Notes: generated by a model from the letters alone, not told the origin. A stretch of 64,000 bases of DNA from Phenylobacterium soli (GCF_003254475.1 NZ_QFYQ01000001.1:2170001-2234000); one strand, 5' to 3'. Numbered from the stretch's first letter, positions 35,125-43,806 are shown. A program made the numbers and translations.

Positions 35125-35706
35125 TCAGCCGGGGTCTTCCTTCTCCCGTTGTGGGAGAAGGGGGGCGGCGTCGAAGGCGTCGCGGTCTTGAGCGGCGGTG
35201 GAAGGGATCATCGACCCCTCATCCGTCGGGCTTCGCCCGCCACCTTCTCCCGCAAGGGGAGAAGGAAGGTTCAGGTCGAGGCAGAGGCGGGCGACCTGGG
35301 TGTCGAGATCCTGGTCCAGGAAGTCGTCTTCGAGAGCGTCGGCGTCGAGGAGGTCCTCGAGGATGCTTTCGCGCCTGTCGGCGTCCTCGCCTTCGTACTC
35401 GGTCCAGATGAGCTGTTCGACCCGAGCCTTGATGCGGGTCTTGCGCAGGTCGACCTGGCGCTCACGGTCGGCGCGGACCGCCGCCTGGTCCTCGCGGACA
35501 GCGCGCTTGGCCTCGCGTTCCAGGCGCAGCTTGAGGGCGGCGGTCTGACGGACGGAGCGGGAGATGCGGTGGAAGGCGGTGGCGAGCTTGGCGCGGGTCT
35601 CCGGCTGCTCGGCCTCCATGGCGTCCTGCTGGATGCGCTCGGCCAGTTCCATCCCGAGATGGAAGAGACGGCTCAGGCCGGCCTGGAGATCGACCTCGGT
35701 CACCAT
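35125..35706 (-). CDS. Hypothetical helical protein with a repeat-derived C-terminal tail
   Basis: A 193-residue protein without recognised family. Residues 1 to ~145 are highly charged and probably helical (LSRLFHLGMELAERIQQDAM, ARVEQLIWTEYEGEDADRRE, an acidic stretch LEDDFLDQDLDTQ). The last ~47 residues, from LPSPLAGEGG to the stop, are the translation of a palindromic intergenic repeat (35139-35265) and are unlikely to be conserved. Start ATG 35706 was chosen; the upstream Met at 35742 lies in non-coding sequence. Transcribed away from the acyl-CoA synthetase gene. Confidence 0.65.
   Translation of the reverse strand: MVTEVDLQAGLSRLFHLGMELAERIQQDAMEAEQPETRAKLATAFHRISRSVRQTAALKLRLEREAKRAVREDQAAVRADRERQVDLRKTRIKARVEQLIWTEYEGEDADRRESILEDLLDADALEDDFLDQDLDTQVARLCLDLNLPSPLAGEGGGRSPTDEGSMIPSTAAQDRDAFDAAPLLPQREKEDPG
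35139..35265. repeat. Paired palindromic repeats (CCTTCTCCC...GGGAGAAGG) inside a gene end
   Basis: Two hairpins with identical 9-bp arms: CCTTCTCCC 35139-35147 with GGGAGAAGG 35153-35161, and again 35243-35251 with 35257-35265. Between them is a CTCATCCGTCGGGCTTCGCCCG tract typical of dispersed repeats in this group of bacteria. The unit lies wholly within the 3' end of the neighbouring coding frame. Confidence 0.6.
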
Positions 35707-35757
35707 GAACAAAAGTAGAACATGAAAATCCCGGAAAGGCAAATGTCAAATGCAGAT

Positions 35758-35797
35758 GCTCCCCCCGAGGGGGAGCCCTCTCCCGCTGGCGGGAGAG
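35758..35797. repeat. Two adjacent GC-rich hairpins upstream of the acyl-CoA synthetase gene
   Basis: GCTCCCCC/GGGGGAGC (35758-35776) is followed directly by CTCTCCCGC/GCGGGAGAG (35778-35797), ending 19 bp before the ATG at 35817. They resemble the other palindromic repeats here and could shape the mRNA leader. Confidence 0.5.
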
Positions 35798-35816
35798 GTG
35801 GTGCTAGAGGGAGGGG

Positions 35817-37262
35817 ATGAGCGAGAACCTGTATGAGCTGCTGGCGGCCGGGTTTGCGGCCGCGCGGGACAAGGCCTGTTTCATCCTGAGCGACGGGCGG
35901 GAGATCAGCTACGGGACGCTGGAGGCCGGGGCGGCGCAGGTCGCGGGCCACCTGAAGGCGCTGGGGGTGGAGCCGGGGGATCGGGTCGCGCTGCAGGCGG
36001 AGAAGAGCCCCGAGGCGGTGATGGTCTATCTGGGCACGCTGAAGGCGGGGGCGGTCTATCTGCCGCTCAACTCGGCCTACACGGCGGCCGAGGTCGAATA
36101 CTTCCGCAAGGACGCCGAGCCGAAGGTGTTCGTCGACGATCCGTCGGCCTTCGTGGCGCAGGCGGAGGCGGCGGCGCCCCTCGTCGAGCCGGTGGCGCGG
36201 GCGGCCTTCGACCTCGCCTCGATCATCTACACCTCGGGCACGACGGGGCGCTCCAAGGGGGCGATGCTGAGCCACGGCAACCTGGCGGCCAACGCCCTGG
36301 CGCTGCACCGGGCCTGGGGCTTCACGCCCGACGACGTGCTGCTGCACGCCCTGCCGATCTTCCACGTCCACGGCCTGTTCGTGGCCATGCACTGCGCCTT
36401 CCTGTCCGGCGCGCCGATGGTCTGGCTGCCGAAGTTCGCCGACGCCGAGGTGCTGGCCGGGCTGAAGCGGGCGACGGTGATGATGGGGGTGCCGACCTTC
36501 TACACCCGGCTCCTGGCCAATCCGGGCTTCACCCGCGAGGCGGCGGCGCACATGCGACTGTTCATCTGCGGCTCGGCCCCCCTGCTTCCCTCGACCTTTG
36601 AGGACTTCGAGCAGCGGACGGGAATGCGCATCCTCGAGCGCTACGGCATGAGCGAGGCGGTCATCATCACCAGCAACCCGCTGGACGGCGAGCGCATCGC
36701 CGGCTCGGTCGGTTATCCGCTGCCGGGGGTGGAGCTGCGCATCGATGCGGGCGAGGGCGGCGGCGACACCGGCGTGATCCAGATCCGCGGGCCGAGCGTG
36801 TTCGGCGGCTACTGGCGGATGCCGGAGAAGACGGCGGAGGAGTTCACCGCCGACGGATTCTTCATCACCGGCGACGTGGGCCGGCAGGACGCCGACGGCC
36901 GCGTGTGGATCTCCGGCCGGGCCAAGGACCTGATCATCTCGGGCGGCTACAACGTCTATCCCAAGGAGGTCGAGCTGGTGCTCGACGAGACGCCGGGGGT
37001 GGTGGAGAGCGCGGTGATCGGCGTGCCGCACCCGGACTTCGGCGAAGGCGTGGTGGCGGTGGTCATCGGCGCGCCGGGCGCACGCCTGGACGAGGCGGCG
37101 CTGATCGCGTCCGCGCGGCGCGATCTGGCGGCCTACAAGACGCCGAAGCGCGTGGTGTTCGTGGACGAGCTGCCGCGCAACACCATGGGAAAGGTGCAGA
37201 AGAAGCTGCTGCGCGAGCGCTACGCCGCCCTGTTCGCCGGGACCGCCGCCGTCCCGCGATAG
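35817..37262 (+). CDS. Malonyl-CoA synthetase-like acyl-CoA synthetase
   Basis: A 481-residue AMP-forming ligase. The P-loop IIYTSGTTGRSKGAMLSH, ILERYGMSEAVI (adenylate site), the GDVGRQD hinge region and the C-terminal catalytic Lys in LPRNTMGKVQKKLLR are all present. FHVHGLFVAMH, YGMSE and GGYNVYPKEVE match the MatB-type malonyl-CoA synthetase group best, though other dicarboxylate or short-chain specificities are possible. GAGGGAGGGG is a strong ribosome site. The last 43 nt overlap the convergent Crp-family gene. Confidence 0.86.
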   Translation: MSENLYELLAAGFAAARDKACFILSDGREISYGTLEAGAAQVAGHLKALGVEPGDRVALQAEKSPEAVMVYLGTLKAGAVYLPLNSAYTAAEVEYFRKDAEPKVFVDDPSAFVAQAEAAAPLVEPVARAAFDLASIIYTSGTTGRSKGAMLSHGNLAANALALHRAWGFTPDDVLLHALPIFHVHGLFVAMHCAFLSGAPMVWLPKFADAEVLAGLKRATVMMGVPTFYTRLLANPGFTREAAAHMRLFICGSAPLLPSTFEDFEQRTGMRILERYGMSEAVIITSNPLDGERIAGSVGYPLPGVELRIDAGEGGGDTGVIQIRGPSVFGGYWRMPEKTAEEFTADGFFITGDVGRQDADGRVWISGRAKDLIISGGYNVYPKEVELVLDETPGVVESAVIGVPHPDFGEGVVAVVIGAPGARLDEAALIASARRDLAAYKTPKRVVFVDELPRNTMGKVQKKLLRERYAALFAGTAAVPR

Positions 37263-37966
37263 TCGCAGAGCTTCGCCAGGGCCTCGGGCTGCAGCAGGAT
37301 GGCGACGCCGGAGCGGAGCTCGATGAGGGCCGCGCGGCGGAGCTGCTGCAGGGTGCGGTTCACGTGGACGATGGACAGCCCCAGGGTGTCGGCGAGCATC
37401 TCCTGCGTCAGCGGCAGCGGGAACCGCTGGTGGTCGCCGAGGCCGACGATCTCCAGGCGTTGTTGAAGCTCAAGCAGGAAGTGGGCGACGCGCTCCAGGG
37501 CGGTGAGGCGGCCCAGGCGGACCGCGTGATCGAGGAGCAGGGCGTCCTCGATCGTGTCGGCGGCGGCGACCGCGCGGGCGAGCCCGGGGGCGAGGCCGCG
37601 GCGGAGGATCTCATGCACGCCGCTGGCGTCGATGGTCTCGAGGGCGGTGAGGGCGACGATGCCGGCGAGCGGCGGGCGGCCGCCGAAGCCCAGGCAGTCG
37701 CCGGGCAGAAGCAGGCTGAAGATCTGTCGCCGGCCGTCGGGCATCAGCCGCTGGCGGCAGGCCCAGCCGGAGACCACGAACCGCGGGCGGCTGCCTGCGT
37801 CGCCCTCGGCCGCGAGCTGCTCGCCCGGATAGTGGCGCTCGCGCCGTTCGCTGAGGCTGCGGATCAGCTCGATTTCGTTCTCAGGAATGGCGCCGAGGCT
37901 GCGGACGCGCCTTAGGACTGGATCGAGGGGGCGAACGCCCAAATGAGTGCTGAACCGGCCCGTCAT
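37220..37966 (-). CDS. Crp/Fnr-family transcriptional regulator
   Basis: A 248-residue regulator from ATG 37966. An N-terminal cyclic-nucleotide-binding-like beta barrel (HYPGEQLAAEG, GRRQIFSLLLPGDCLGF) is followed by a helix linker and the HTH LTQEMLADTLGLSIVHVNRT. It lacks the N-terminal cysteines of FNR, and its recognition helix (VHVNRTLQQL) lacks the E..SR residues of FNR/FixK, so it probably reads another sequence. Its 3' end overlaps the acyl-CoA synthetase gene by 43 bp. Upstream frame to 38119 is non-coding. Confidence 0.88.
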   Translation of the reverse strand: MTGRFSTHLGVRPLDPVLRRVRSLGAIPENEIELIRSLSERRERHYPGEQLAAEGDAGSRPRFVVSGWACRQRLMPDGRRQIFSLLLPGDCLGFGGRPPLAGIVALTALETIDASGVHEILRRGLAPGLARAVAAADTIEDALLLDHAVRLGRLTALERVAHFLLELQQRLEIVGLGDHQRFPLPLTQEMLADTLGLSIVHVNRTLQQLRRAALIELRSGVAILLQPEALAKLCDYRGTAAVPANRAA

Positions 37967-38291
37967 CCCGGTGTTCCCCGAACTTCGTTGGCAGGGTGCG
38001 AGCCCCAACGCCCATCGCCCCACAGGTTTCAGAAACCCGCGAGCCCGGCGAAGGTTCCCGCGCGCCTTGCATTGGCGGGGGGCGCGTCCAGTGTCGGCAA
38101 GTACAGCCACAAGCGTCATAGGCGCCGATGCCTCAGAGTTCTGTCGTTTCTCCGACCCTGCTGTGTGCTCAAGGCGACATATGAGCTTCGAGAGCTAAGC
38201 GGCCGTCTTGCCTAGATATTTGGCAAGTCTCGCAACGCAGGCGCCACGACTTCGTTGTGCGCGGACCTGTAAGCGTAAGGATCGCCTGCCC
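37967..38291. other. Intergenic region with inverted repeat CTTGCC-N9-GGCAAG
   Basis: A 325-bp divergent spacer with lower GC in parts. CTTGCC (38207-38212) and GGCAAG (38222-38227) flank TAGATATTT, a possible operator or hairpin 65 bp before the next start. No other gene or RNA could be supported. Confidence 0.5.
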
Positions 38292-38537
38292 ATGAGCCTG
38301 CAAGGTCCGGCCTGTTTCGGCTACCGCCTTTCGAGGGGCGAGGGAGAGTGGCGTTGGACGGCCTTCGACGGCGAAGGGCGGGTGTCGGCGCAGGGGCGGG
38401 CCCAGAGCCGAGCCATGGCGGCGGCCTGCGTGATCCGGGCGTTGGCCGAGAAGGCCTTGGCCGAGAATGCGTCGGCCGACAACGCGCCGGCCGAGGATGG
38501 GGCGCGGCCCGCCGCCCAGGAGGGGCGGGCGGCCTAG
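38292..38537 (+). CDS. Small hypothetical protein
   Basis: An 81-residue protein of unknown function. ATG 38292 has an AAGGA ribosome site 11 nt upstream. Residues 5-50 (FGYRLSRGEGEWRWTAFDGE, then SRAMAAACVIRALAEKA) look like one small beta/alpha unit; the rest is an Ala-rich repeat-like tail (ENASADNAPAEDG). The frame opens at 38208 but the earlier residues look non-coding. Its stop abuts the convergent pabB stop. Confidence 0.6.
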   Translation: MSLQGPACFGYRLSRGEGEWRWTAFDGEGRVSAQGRAQSRAMAAACVIRALAEKALAENASADNAPAEDGARPAAQEGRAA

Positions 38538-39881
38538 CTAGCGCGCGCCGCCGAGGGCGGCGGCGAGGGCGGAGATCTTGGCCTCGGTCTCCTGGCGCTC
38601 CAGGGCGGGGATGCTGTCGGCGACGATGCCGGCGCCGGCCCGCGCCTCCACATGCCAGCCGTCGCGTTCGAGGGTGAAGGCGGCGGTGCGGATGAGGACG
38701 TTGGAGTCCAGGGTTCCGTCGGCGCCCAGCAGGAACATCGAGCCGAAGAAGGGGCCGCGCGGCGCCTCGTGGCCGGCGATGACCTTCATGGCCTGGACCT
38801 TCGGCGCGCCGGTGATCGAGCCCGGCGGGAAGCAGGCGGCGAGGAGGTCGAGGGCGCTGCGGCCTTCGGCGAGGCGGCCAGTGACGGTCGAGACCAGGTG
38901 GTGGACGTTGGCGAAGGTGGCGACCGTGAACAGCTCGGGCGCGGCGACGCCGCCCGCCCGGCAGACCCGCGAGAGGTCGTTGCGCATCAGGTCGACGATC
39001 ATCAGGTTCTCGGCGCGGTCCTTCTCGGAGGCGGCGAGGGCGGCGGCCTGGGCCGCGTCGGCGGCGGGGTCGGCGCCGCGGGGCGCGGTGCCCTTGATCG
39101 GCTCGGTGCGGGCGAGGAGGCCTTCCCCCTCCCGGCCCGCCTGGACGAAGCGCTCGGGCGAGTTGGAGATCACGACGCGGTCGCGCAGCCGAAGATAGGC
39201 CGCGAAGGGCGCGGGGCTGTCGGCGGCGAGGGCGGCGAGGAGATCGAAGGGACGAGCCTTGGCGGCCAGGCGCCCGCGCCAGCGCCGGGCGATATTGGCC
39301 TGGAAGATCTCGCCCTCGCCGATCCGGCGGACGACGTCGGCGACGGCGGCCTCGTAGGCGGCCGGATCGTCGGCCTCCAGCCGCGCGTCGAGGCGCTTGG
39401 GCGCAGGCGCCGGCAGGTCGAGCCAGGCGGCGGCGCGGGCGGCGGCGGCCTCCGCCTCCGCGGGTTCGGCGCCGCGGCCAAGGGCGAGGACCCGGCGCTC
39501 GGCGTGGTCGAAGGCGAGGACGGCCGGATAACGGGCCGCGGCGAGGTCCGGCCAGCGCCCGAGGCGCGGCAGGCGCAGGGCCTCCAGCCGGTCGGCGAGC
39601 TCGTAGCAGGCGAGGCCGGCGACGCCGCCCTGGAACGGCGGGCCGTTCGGATCGGGCTCGACGACGGGGCCGGCGAGCTCGGCGAGGGCGGCGAAGGGCT
39701 CGGCCTCGTCGATCGGGCGCAGGCTGAGGGTCTTCGCCGGTTCGGCCGCGACGTAGGACCAGCGCGCGCCGGGCTGCGATCCGCCGGAGAGGAAGCCGAT
39801 CGCCCACGGCTGGTCGGCGACCCGGCCGAGCGCGGCGACGGGATCGGACCAGGGGAGGGCGACCTGGGCATAGGCCCTCAT
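38538..39881 (-). CDS. pabB: Aminodeoxychorismate synthase component I (PabB)
   Basis: Forms 4-amino-4-deoxychorismate for folate synthesis. It has 447 residues with the chorismate-binding fold. Signatures are GEGEIFQANIARRW, SNSPERFV, TEPIKGTAPRG, ENLMIVDLMRNDLSRV and FPPGSITGAPKVQAM. PIKGT carries the Lys that distinguishes PabB from TrpE-like ADIC chemistry. No lyase (PabC) domain is fused. Lies 68 bp downstream of, and on the same strand as, the PQQ operon. Confidence 0.9.
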   Translation of the reverse strand: MRAYAQVALPWSDPVAALGRVADQPWAIGFLSGGSQPGARWSYVAAEPAKTLSLRPIDEAEPFAALAELAGPVVEPDPNGPPFQGGVAGLACYELADRLEALRLPRLGRWPDLAAARYPAVLAFDHAERRVLALGRGAEPAEAEAAAARAAAWLDLPAPAPKRLDARLEADDPAAYEAAVADVVRRIGEGEIFQANIARRWRGRLAAKARPFDLLAALAADSPAPFAAYLRLRDRVVISNSPERFVQAGREGEGLLARTEPIKGTAPRGADPAADAAQAAALAASEKDRAENLMIVDLMRNDLSRVCRAGGVAAPELFTVATFANVHHLVSTVTGRLAEGRSALDLLAACFPPGSITGAPKVQAMKVIAGHEAPRGPFFGSMFLLGADGTLDSNVLIRTAAFTLERDGWHVEARAGAGIVADSIPALERQETEAKISALAAALGGAR

Positions 39882-39949
39882 GGACCGGCGACCCTGAGGG
39901 GGACGGATGCCATCATTGCGCGCGACATAGCGTGGCTTCGGCCGATGTC

Positions 39950-40765
39950 CTAGCCGGCGGCGGGATCGGCCAGGACGGGGACGCCGTAGCGCGCCAGGAG
40001 GGCGCGGATCTGCGGGGCGCGCCGCTCGAGCACCGCGTCGAGCTCGTCCTTCAGCTTGGGGTCGTCGCGCCGCACGCCCATGGAGATGTCGAAGACCATC
40101 GGCCACTGGGGTCCGTCGAGCCAGGGCTGCACCGGGGTGAGGGTCAGGGGATGGGCGGCCGAGCGGGCGAAATAGCCGGCCAGCGGACCCCAGACGACCG
40201 CCAAGTCGATGTCGCCGCGGTCGACGGCCTGGACGATCTCGGCCGGCGGGTTGGGCCGGCTGTAGTCGCCGTAGAGCATGTAGCCGCGGACGTTGCCGAG
40301 GATGCCGCGCCGGGCGAGGGCGTGGGCGGGCGGGGTGTTCTGGGCGTCGTCGCCGATCATCTGGACGCCGATCTTCAGGCGCCTCAGCCGCGGATCGTCG
40401 AAGGAGGCGAGGTTCAGGCGGCGGTCGGCGCGGCTCACGAAGACATAGGTGGAGCGGTAGTAGGGCTGGGTGGTGGCGAGCATGTCGACCTGGGTGGCGA
40501 CGCCCGGCCAGAGGTCGCAGCGGCGGTCCTTCAGGGTGTTGCGCACATAGCCGCGGCGCTGGGCCCACCAGGTGTAGTCGATGCGGGCGTGGAGGTCGGC
40601 GGCGACCAGCTCGGCGAGCTTGTTCTCGAACCCCTGCCCGGCTCGGTTGGAGAACGGCAGGTTGTTGGGGTCGGCGCAGACCCTCAGCACGCGCTCGCGC
40701 GGGGCGCAGGCGGCGAGGGCCAGGAGGGCGAGGAAGGGCAGGAGAAAGGGCCGGCGGCTGGTCAT
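39950..40765 (-). CDS. Quinoprotein-dehydrogenase-associated periplasmic binding protein (XoxJ/TIGR03871-like)
   Basis: A 271-residue solute-binding-like lipoprotein; the lipobox LALAAC puts Cys at ~20. RVCADPNNLPFSNRAGQGFE is the diagnostic start of the binding-protein family that accompanies PQQ alcohol dehydrogenases. YYRSTYVFVSR and DIDLAVVWGPLAGYFA are further family marks. Its relatives (XoxJ/MxaJ) are thought to help dehydrogenase maturation rather than transport. The start overlaps the propeller gene stop (ATGA); third gene of the PQQ operon. Confidence 0.87.
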   Translation of the reverse strand: MTSRRPFLLPFLALLALAACAPRERVLRVCADPNNLPFSNRAGQGFENKLAELVAADLHARIDYTWWAQRRGYVRNTLKDRRCDLWPGVATQVDMLATTQPYYRSTYVFVSRADRRLNLASFDDPRLRRLKIGVQMIGDDAQNTPPAHALARRGILGNVRGYMLYGDYSRPNPPAEIVQAVDRGDIDLAVVWGPLAGYFARSAAHPLTLTPVQPWLDGPQWPMVFDISMGVRRDDPKLKDELDAVLERRAPQIRALLARYGVPVLADPAAG

Positions 40766-41733
40766 GGCGTGGTGACCACGCCCCAGGGGCGCCCGCCGAG
40801 CTTAAGGGTCCGGATCGTGCGGCCGGACTTGAGGTCGATGACGGCGAGGTCGCCGGAGAGGCCGCTGGCGGCGTAGAGGCGGCTCTCGTCGGGCGAGAGG
40901 GCGATGCCCCAGGTGCGCTGGCCGGTCTTGAACCAGCGGGTGACCTTGAGGGTGGCCGGGTCGATCTCGGCGGCGTGGTCGCCGCGGCCGGCGGCGACAT
41001 AGACCCGCCCGCCGTCCCGGGTCATGGCGAGCCCGACGGCCTGGACGTTGGGCGGCGGGTCGGCCTTGCGCAGGTCGAGGGTGGCGAGGAGCCTGTGGGC
41101 GGCGGGGTCGAACACCGCCACGCTGGCGCGGGATTCCGAGGTGACCCAGAGCCGCTTGCCGTCGGGGGTGAAGCGGGCGTCGCGCGGCCGCGCGCCGACG
41201 AGGATGCTGTCCTCGAGGGCGCCGGTGGCGGCGTCGATGAAGTGGACGAGGCTGGCGCCTTCCGAGGTGCAGACGACGAGGCGCCCGTCGGGGCTGACGG
41301 CCATGCCCTCGGGCTCCGGCCCGACGGTGGTCCGGCGCACCACGCGATCGGCGGCGAGGTCGACGGCCGAGGCGGCGCCCTCGTCCTCATTGGCGACGTA
41401 GAGGGTGCGGCCGTCCGGGGCGAGGGCGAAGCGCTCGGGGTCGGAGCCGGAGGCGAGATAGCGGCGCAGCCGGCGGGTCTTCACGTCGACCTCGGCGATG
41501 CGGTCGTCCTTCGAGACCGCGACGTAGAGGGTCGCGCCGTCGGGCGAGACGGCGAGGCCGCGGGGCCGGCGGCCGAGATGCAGGGCGGCGGTCTCCTTCA
41601 GGGTGGCGCCGTCGATGACGTGCACCACGTCGGCCTGCTCGTCGGAGACCCAGATGGTGTGGGGCGCGGCCCTGGGCCCGGCGCAGGCGGACAGTCCCAG
41701 CGCCGCCAGGATCGGGATGAGCGCCCCCCGCAT
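40762..41733 (-). CDS. PQQ-catabolism-associated beta-propeller lipoprotein (YVTN repeats)
   Basis: A 323-residue periplasmic protein with signal and lipobox (LAALGLSAC, Cys at ~17). About seven YVTN-type blades follow, each with the pattern SPDG..LYV (AVSPDGATLYVAV, ALAPDGRTLYVAN, ALSPDESRLYAAS). This family habitually lies beside PQQ dehydrogenases. Starts 5 nt after the dehydrogenase stop and overlaps the next gene by 4 nt. Confidence 0.88.
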   Translation of the reverse strand: MRGALIPILAALGLSACAGPRAAPHTIWVSDEQADVVHVIDGATLKETAALHLGRRPRGLAVSPDGATLYVAVSKDDRIAEVDVKTRRLRRYLASGSDPERFALAPDGRTLYVANEDEGAASAVDLAADRVVRRTTVGPEPEGMAVSPDGRLVVCTSEGASLVHFIDAATGALEDSILVGARPRDARFTPDGKRLWVTSESRASVAVFDPAAHRLLATLDLRKADPPPNVQAVGLAMTRDGGRVYVAAGRGDHAAEIDPATLKVTRWFKTGQRTWGIALSPDESRLYAASGLSGDLAVIDLKSGRTIRTLKLGGRPWGVVTTP

Positions 41734-41738
41734 CGGCC

Positions 41739-43640
41739 TCAGCCCGGCAGGGCGAAGACGTAGAGCACGCCGCCGGCGGTGGTCTTCTGCTTCAGGTCCG
41801 GCACCGCGCCGACGAAGCCGAGGGCCGCGGTGGGGTCGCGCGGGTCGAGGTCGCCGGAGACGATGGCCCCGGCCCAGCCGCCGACGCCGGCGAGCACGGC
41901 GACGTACTCGTGGCCGTCCGGACCGCGGTAGGCGATCGGCTGGCCGATGATCCCGGAGGCGGCCTTGAACTGCCAGAGGAGCTTGCCGGTGCGGGCGTCG
42001 ACGGCTTTGAACCAGCCTTCCATGGTGCCGTAGAAGACGAGGTCGCCGGCGGTGGCGAGGGCGCCGGACCACAGCGGCAGGTCCTCCTTGATCTCCCACA
42101 CCGCGGCGTGGCGGACCGGATCCCAGGCGGTGAAGGCGCCGCGGTTGCCGCCGGGACCGGCCTTCATCCGCACCTCGGCGCCGACGTAGGGCGTGCCGGC
42201 GATGTAGTTGGCCTGGACGTTCTCCCAGTCCATGCAGAGGTTCTCGTGGGGGATGTAGAGGAGGCCCGTGCGCGGCGAGAAGGCCGAGGGGTTCCAGTCC
42301 TTGGAGCCGGAGGCGGTGGGGCAGATATCGCGCACCACCTTGCCCACCTGGGGCACCTTCTCCGGGTTCTTCTTCAGCCGGCCGGTCTTCAGGTCGACGC
42401 CGAAGCTCGAATTGATGTTGGCGTAGGGATCGGCCGAGAGGGCCTGACCGGTGCCTTGGTCGATCAGGTAGAGGTAGCCGTTGCGGTCGGGGTGGGCGAC
42501 GACCTTGCGCGGCTGGCCGCCCACCGGGACGGTGAGCAGCAGGTTCTCGTTGATGCCGTCGTAGTCGTGAACGTCGTGGTCGTTCATCTGGTAGAACCAC
42601 TTCGCCTGGCCGGTGTCGGCGTCGCGGGCGAAGATGCCGGCGGTCCACTTGTTGTCGCCGGGCCGCTGCTCGGCGTTCCAAGGGCCTGGGTTGGCGGTGC
42701 CGTAGAAGATGGTGTTGGTCGCCGGGTCGTAGGAGATCCAGCCCCACATGGTGCCGCCGCCGATCTTCCAGGCGTCCGGCGGCCAGGTGGAGACGCCGAG
42801 GTCCTTGCCCTTGTCCTGGTCGTAGAAGGGGTGGAAGTCCGGCCCGATCAGGACGTCCTTGTCGGGGCCGGTGTGGTAGGCCTTCCAGGCGATCTTGCCG
42901 TCGGCGGCGTTGAGCGCGACGAGCCAGCCGCGGACGCCGAACTCGCCGCCGCTGTCGCCGACGAGGACCTTATCCTTCACCACCAGCGGGGCCATGGTGA
43001 TGGTCTCGCCCTTGTTGATGTCGCCGAGCTGGGTGCGCCAGACCTCCTGGCCGCTGTTGGCGTCGACGGCGATGGTGAAGCCATCGAGGGTGTTCATGAA
43101 GATGCGGCCGTTGGCGTAGGCGACGCCGCGGTTCACCACGTCGCAGCAGGCGACGCCCTGCGAGGCGGGCTTGGGCTTGGGCGAATACTTCCACTTCACC
43201 GGCGCGCCGGGCTTGGTCAGGTCCAGGGCGTAGAGGTCGTTGGGGTAGGGGGTGACCACGTACATGGTCGAGCCGACCACCAGGGGCGCGGCCTCGTGGC
43301 CCTTGTTGACACCGGTGGAGAAGGTGAAGGCGACCTTCAGGCCGGCGACGTTGGCGGTGTTGATCTCATCGAGGCCGGAGAAGCGGGTGGAGGCGTAGTC
43401 CTTGGCCGGCATCGTCCACTGGCCGTCCTCGGCCGGGATCTGCGCCGTCGCGCCGGTGGACCCCGGCAGCGGGGCGATGTGGGCCGGGCCGGTGGGCGGC
43501 GGCGGCTTGCGGTTGCAGCCGGCCAGGGAAAGCGTGAGGGGCGCGGCCAGGACCAGGACCAGGAGCAGGGCGGCGAGGCCTCGCCAGCGGGCTGGGCGGT
43601 TTCCGTTGCCGTCGCAAGCCTGCTCCGTCATTGCTGCCAT
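41739..43640 (-). CDS. PQQ-dependent alcohol dehydrogenase, lanthanide-type (XoxF-like)
   Basis: A ~633-residue periplasmic quinoprotein oxidising an alcohol such as methanol or ethanol. The vicinal disulfide is in GVACCDVVNRG. Metal-site segments are GGEFGVRGW (Glu), GTANPGPWN (Asn) and HDYDGINE, where Asp359-Tyr360-Asp361 pairs the catalytic Asp with the extra Asp that marks lanthanide-dependent enzymes (calcium enzymes usually have Ala there). Tryptophan-docking repeats recur through the propeller. The N terminus carries a hydrophobic stretch ending LSLAGC, a lipobox, which is unusual for this family. Start ATG 43640 or 43631 is not settled. First gene of the operon; no cytochrome c partner is nearby. 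Confidence 0.92.
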   Translation of the reverse strand: MAAMTEQACDGNGNRPARWRGLAALLLVLVLAAPLTLSLAGCNRKPPPPTGPAHIAPLPGSTGATAQIPAEDGQWTMPAKDYASTRFSGLDEINTANVAGLKVAFTFSTGVNKGHEAAPLVVGSTMYVVTPYPNDLYALDLTKPGAPVKWKYSPKPKPASQGVACCDVVNRGVAYANGRIFMNTLDGFTIAVDANSGQEVWRTQLGDINKGETITMAPLVVKDKVLVGDSGGEFGVRGWLVALNAADGKIAWKAYHTGPDKDVLIGPDFHPFYDQDKGKDLGVSTWPPDAWKIGGGTMWGWISYDPATNTIFYGTANPGPWNAEQRPGDNKWTAGIFARDADTGQAKWFYQMNDHDVHDYDGINENLLLTVPVGGQPRKVVAHPDRNGYLYLIDQGTGQALSADPYANINSSFGVDLKTGRLKKNPEKVPQVGKVVRDICPTASGSKDWNPSAFSPRTGLLYIPHENLCMDWENVQANYIAGTPYVGAEVRMKAGPGGNRGAFTAWDPVRHAAVWEIKEDLPLWSGALATAGDLVFYGTMEGWFKAVDARTGKLLWQFKAASGIIGQPIAYRGPDGHEYVAVLAGVGGWAGAIVSGDLDPRDPTAALGFVGAVPDLKQKTTAGGVLYVFALPG

Positions 43641-43806
43641 CGCGGACACCCAGGGTCGAATCCACGTCCGTAACGCCAAGCTGGGGCGTATGGATCACGG
43701 CAGAACATCTTTTCAGCGGGCTGCTCGGTTCCTCGACGCAATTCCTCGCGGAAATACGGCGCTCGCAACCGGGCCTTAAAGACAACCGACTAGACAGGGG
43801 AACGAC

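Noticed and set aside
37220..37966. The Crp/Fnr-family protein as the regulator of the two FixK-type boxes
   Set aside because: Its recognition helix lacks the E..SR residues that read TTGA/TCAA, and it has no FNR cysteines; the true regulator is probably outside the window.
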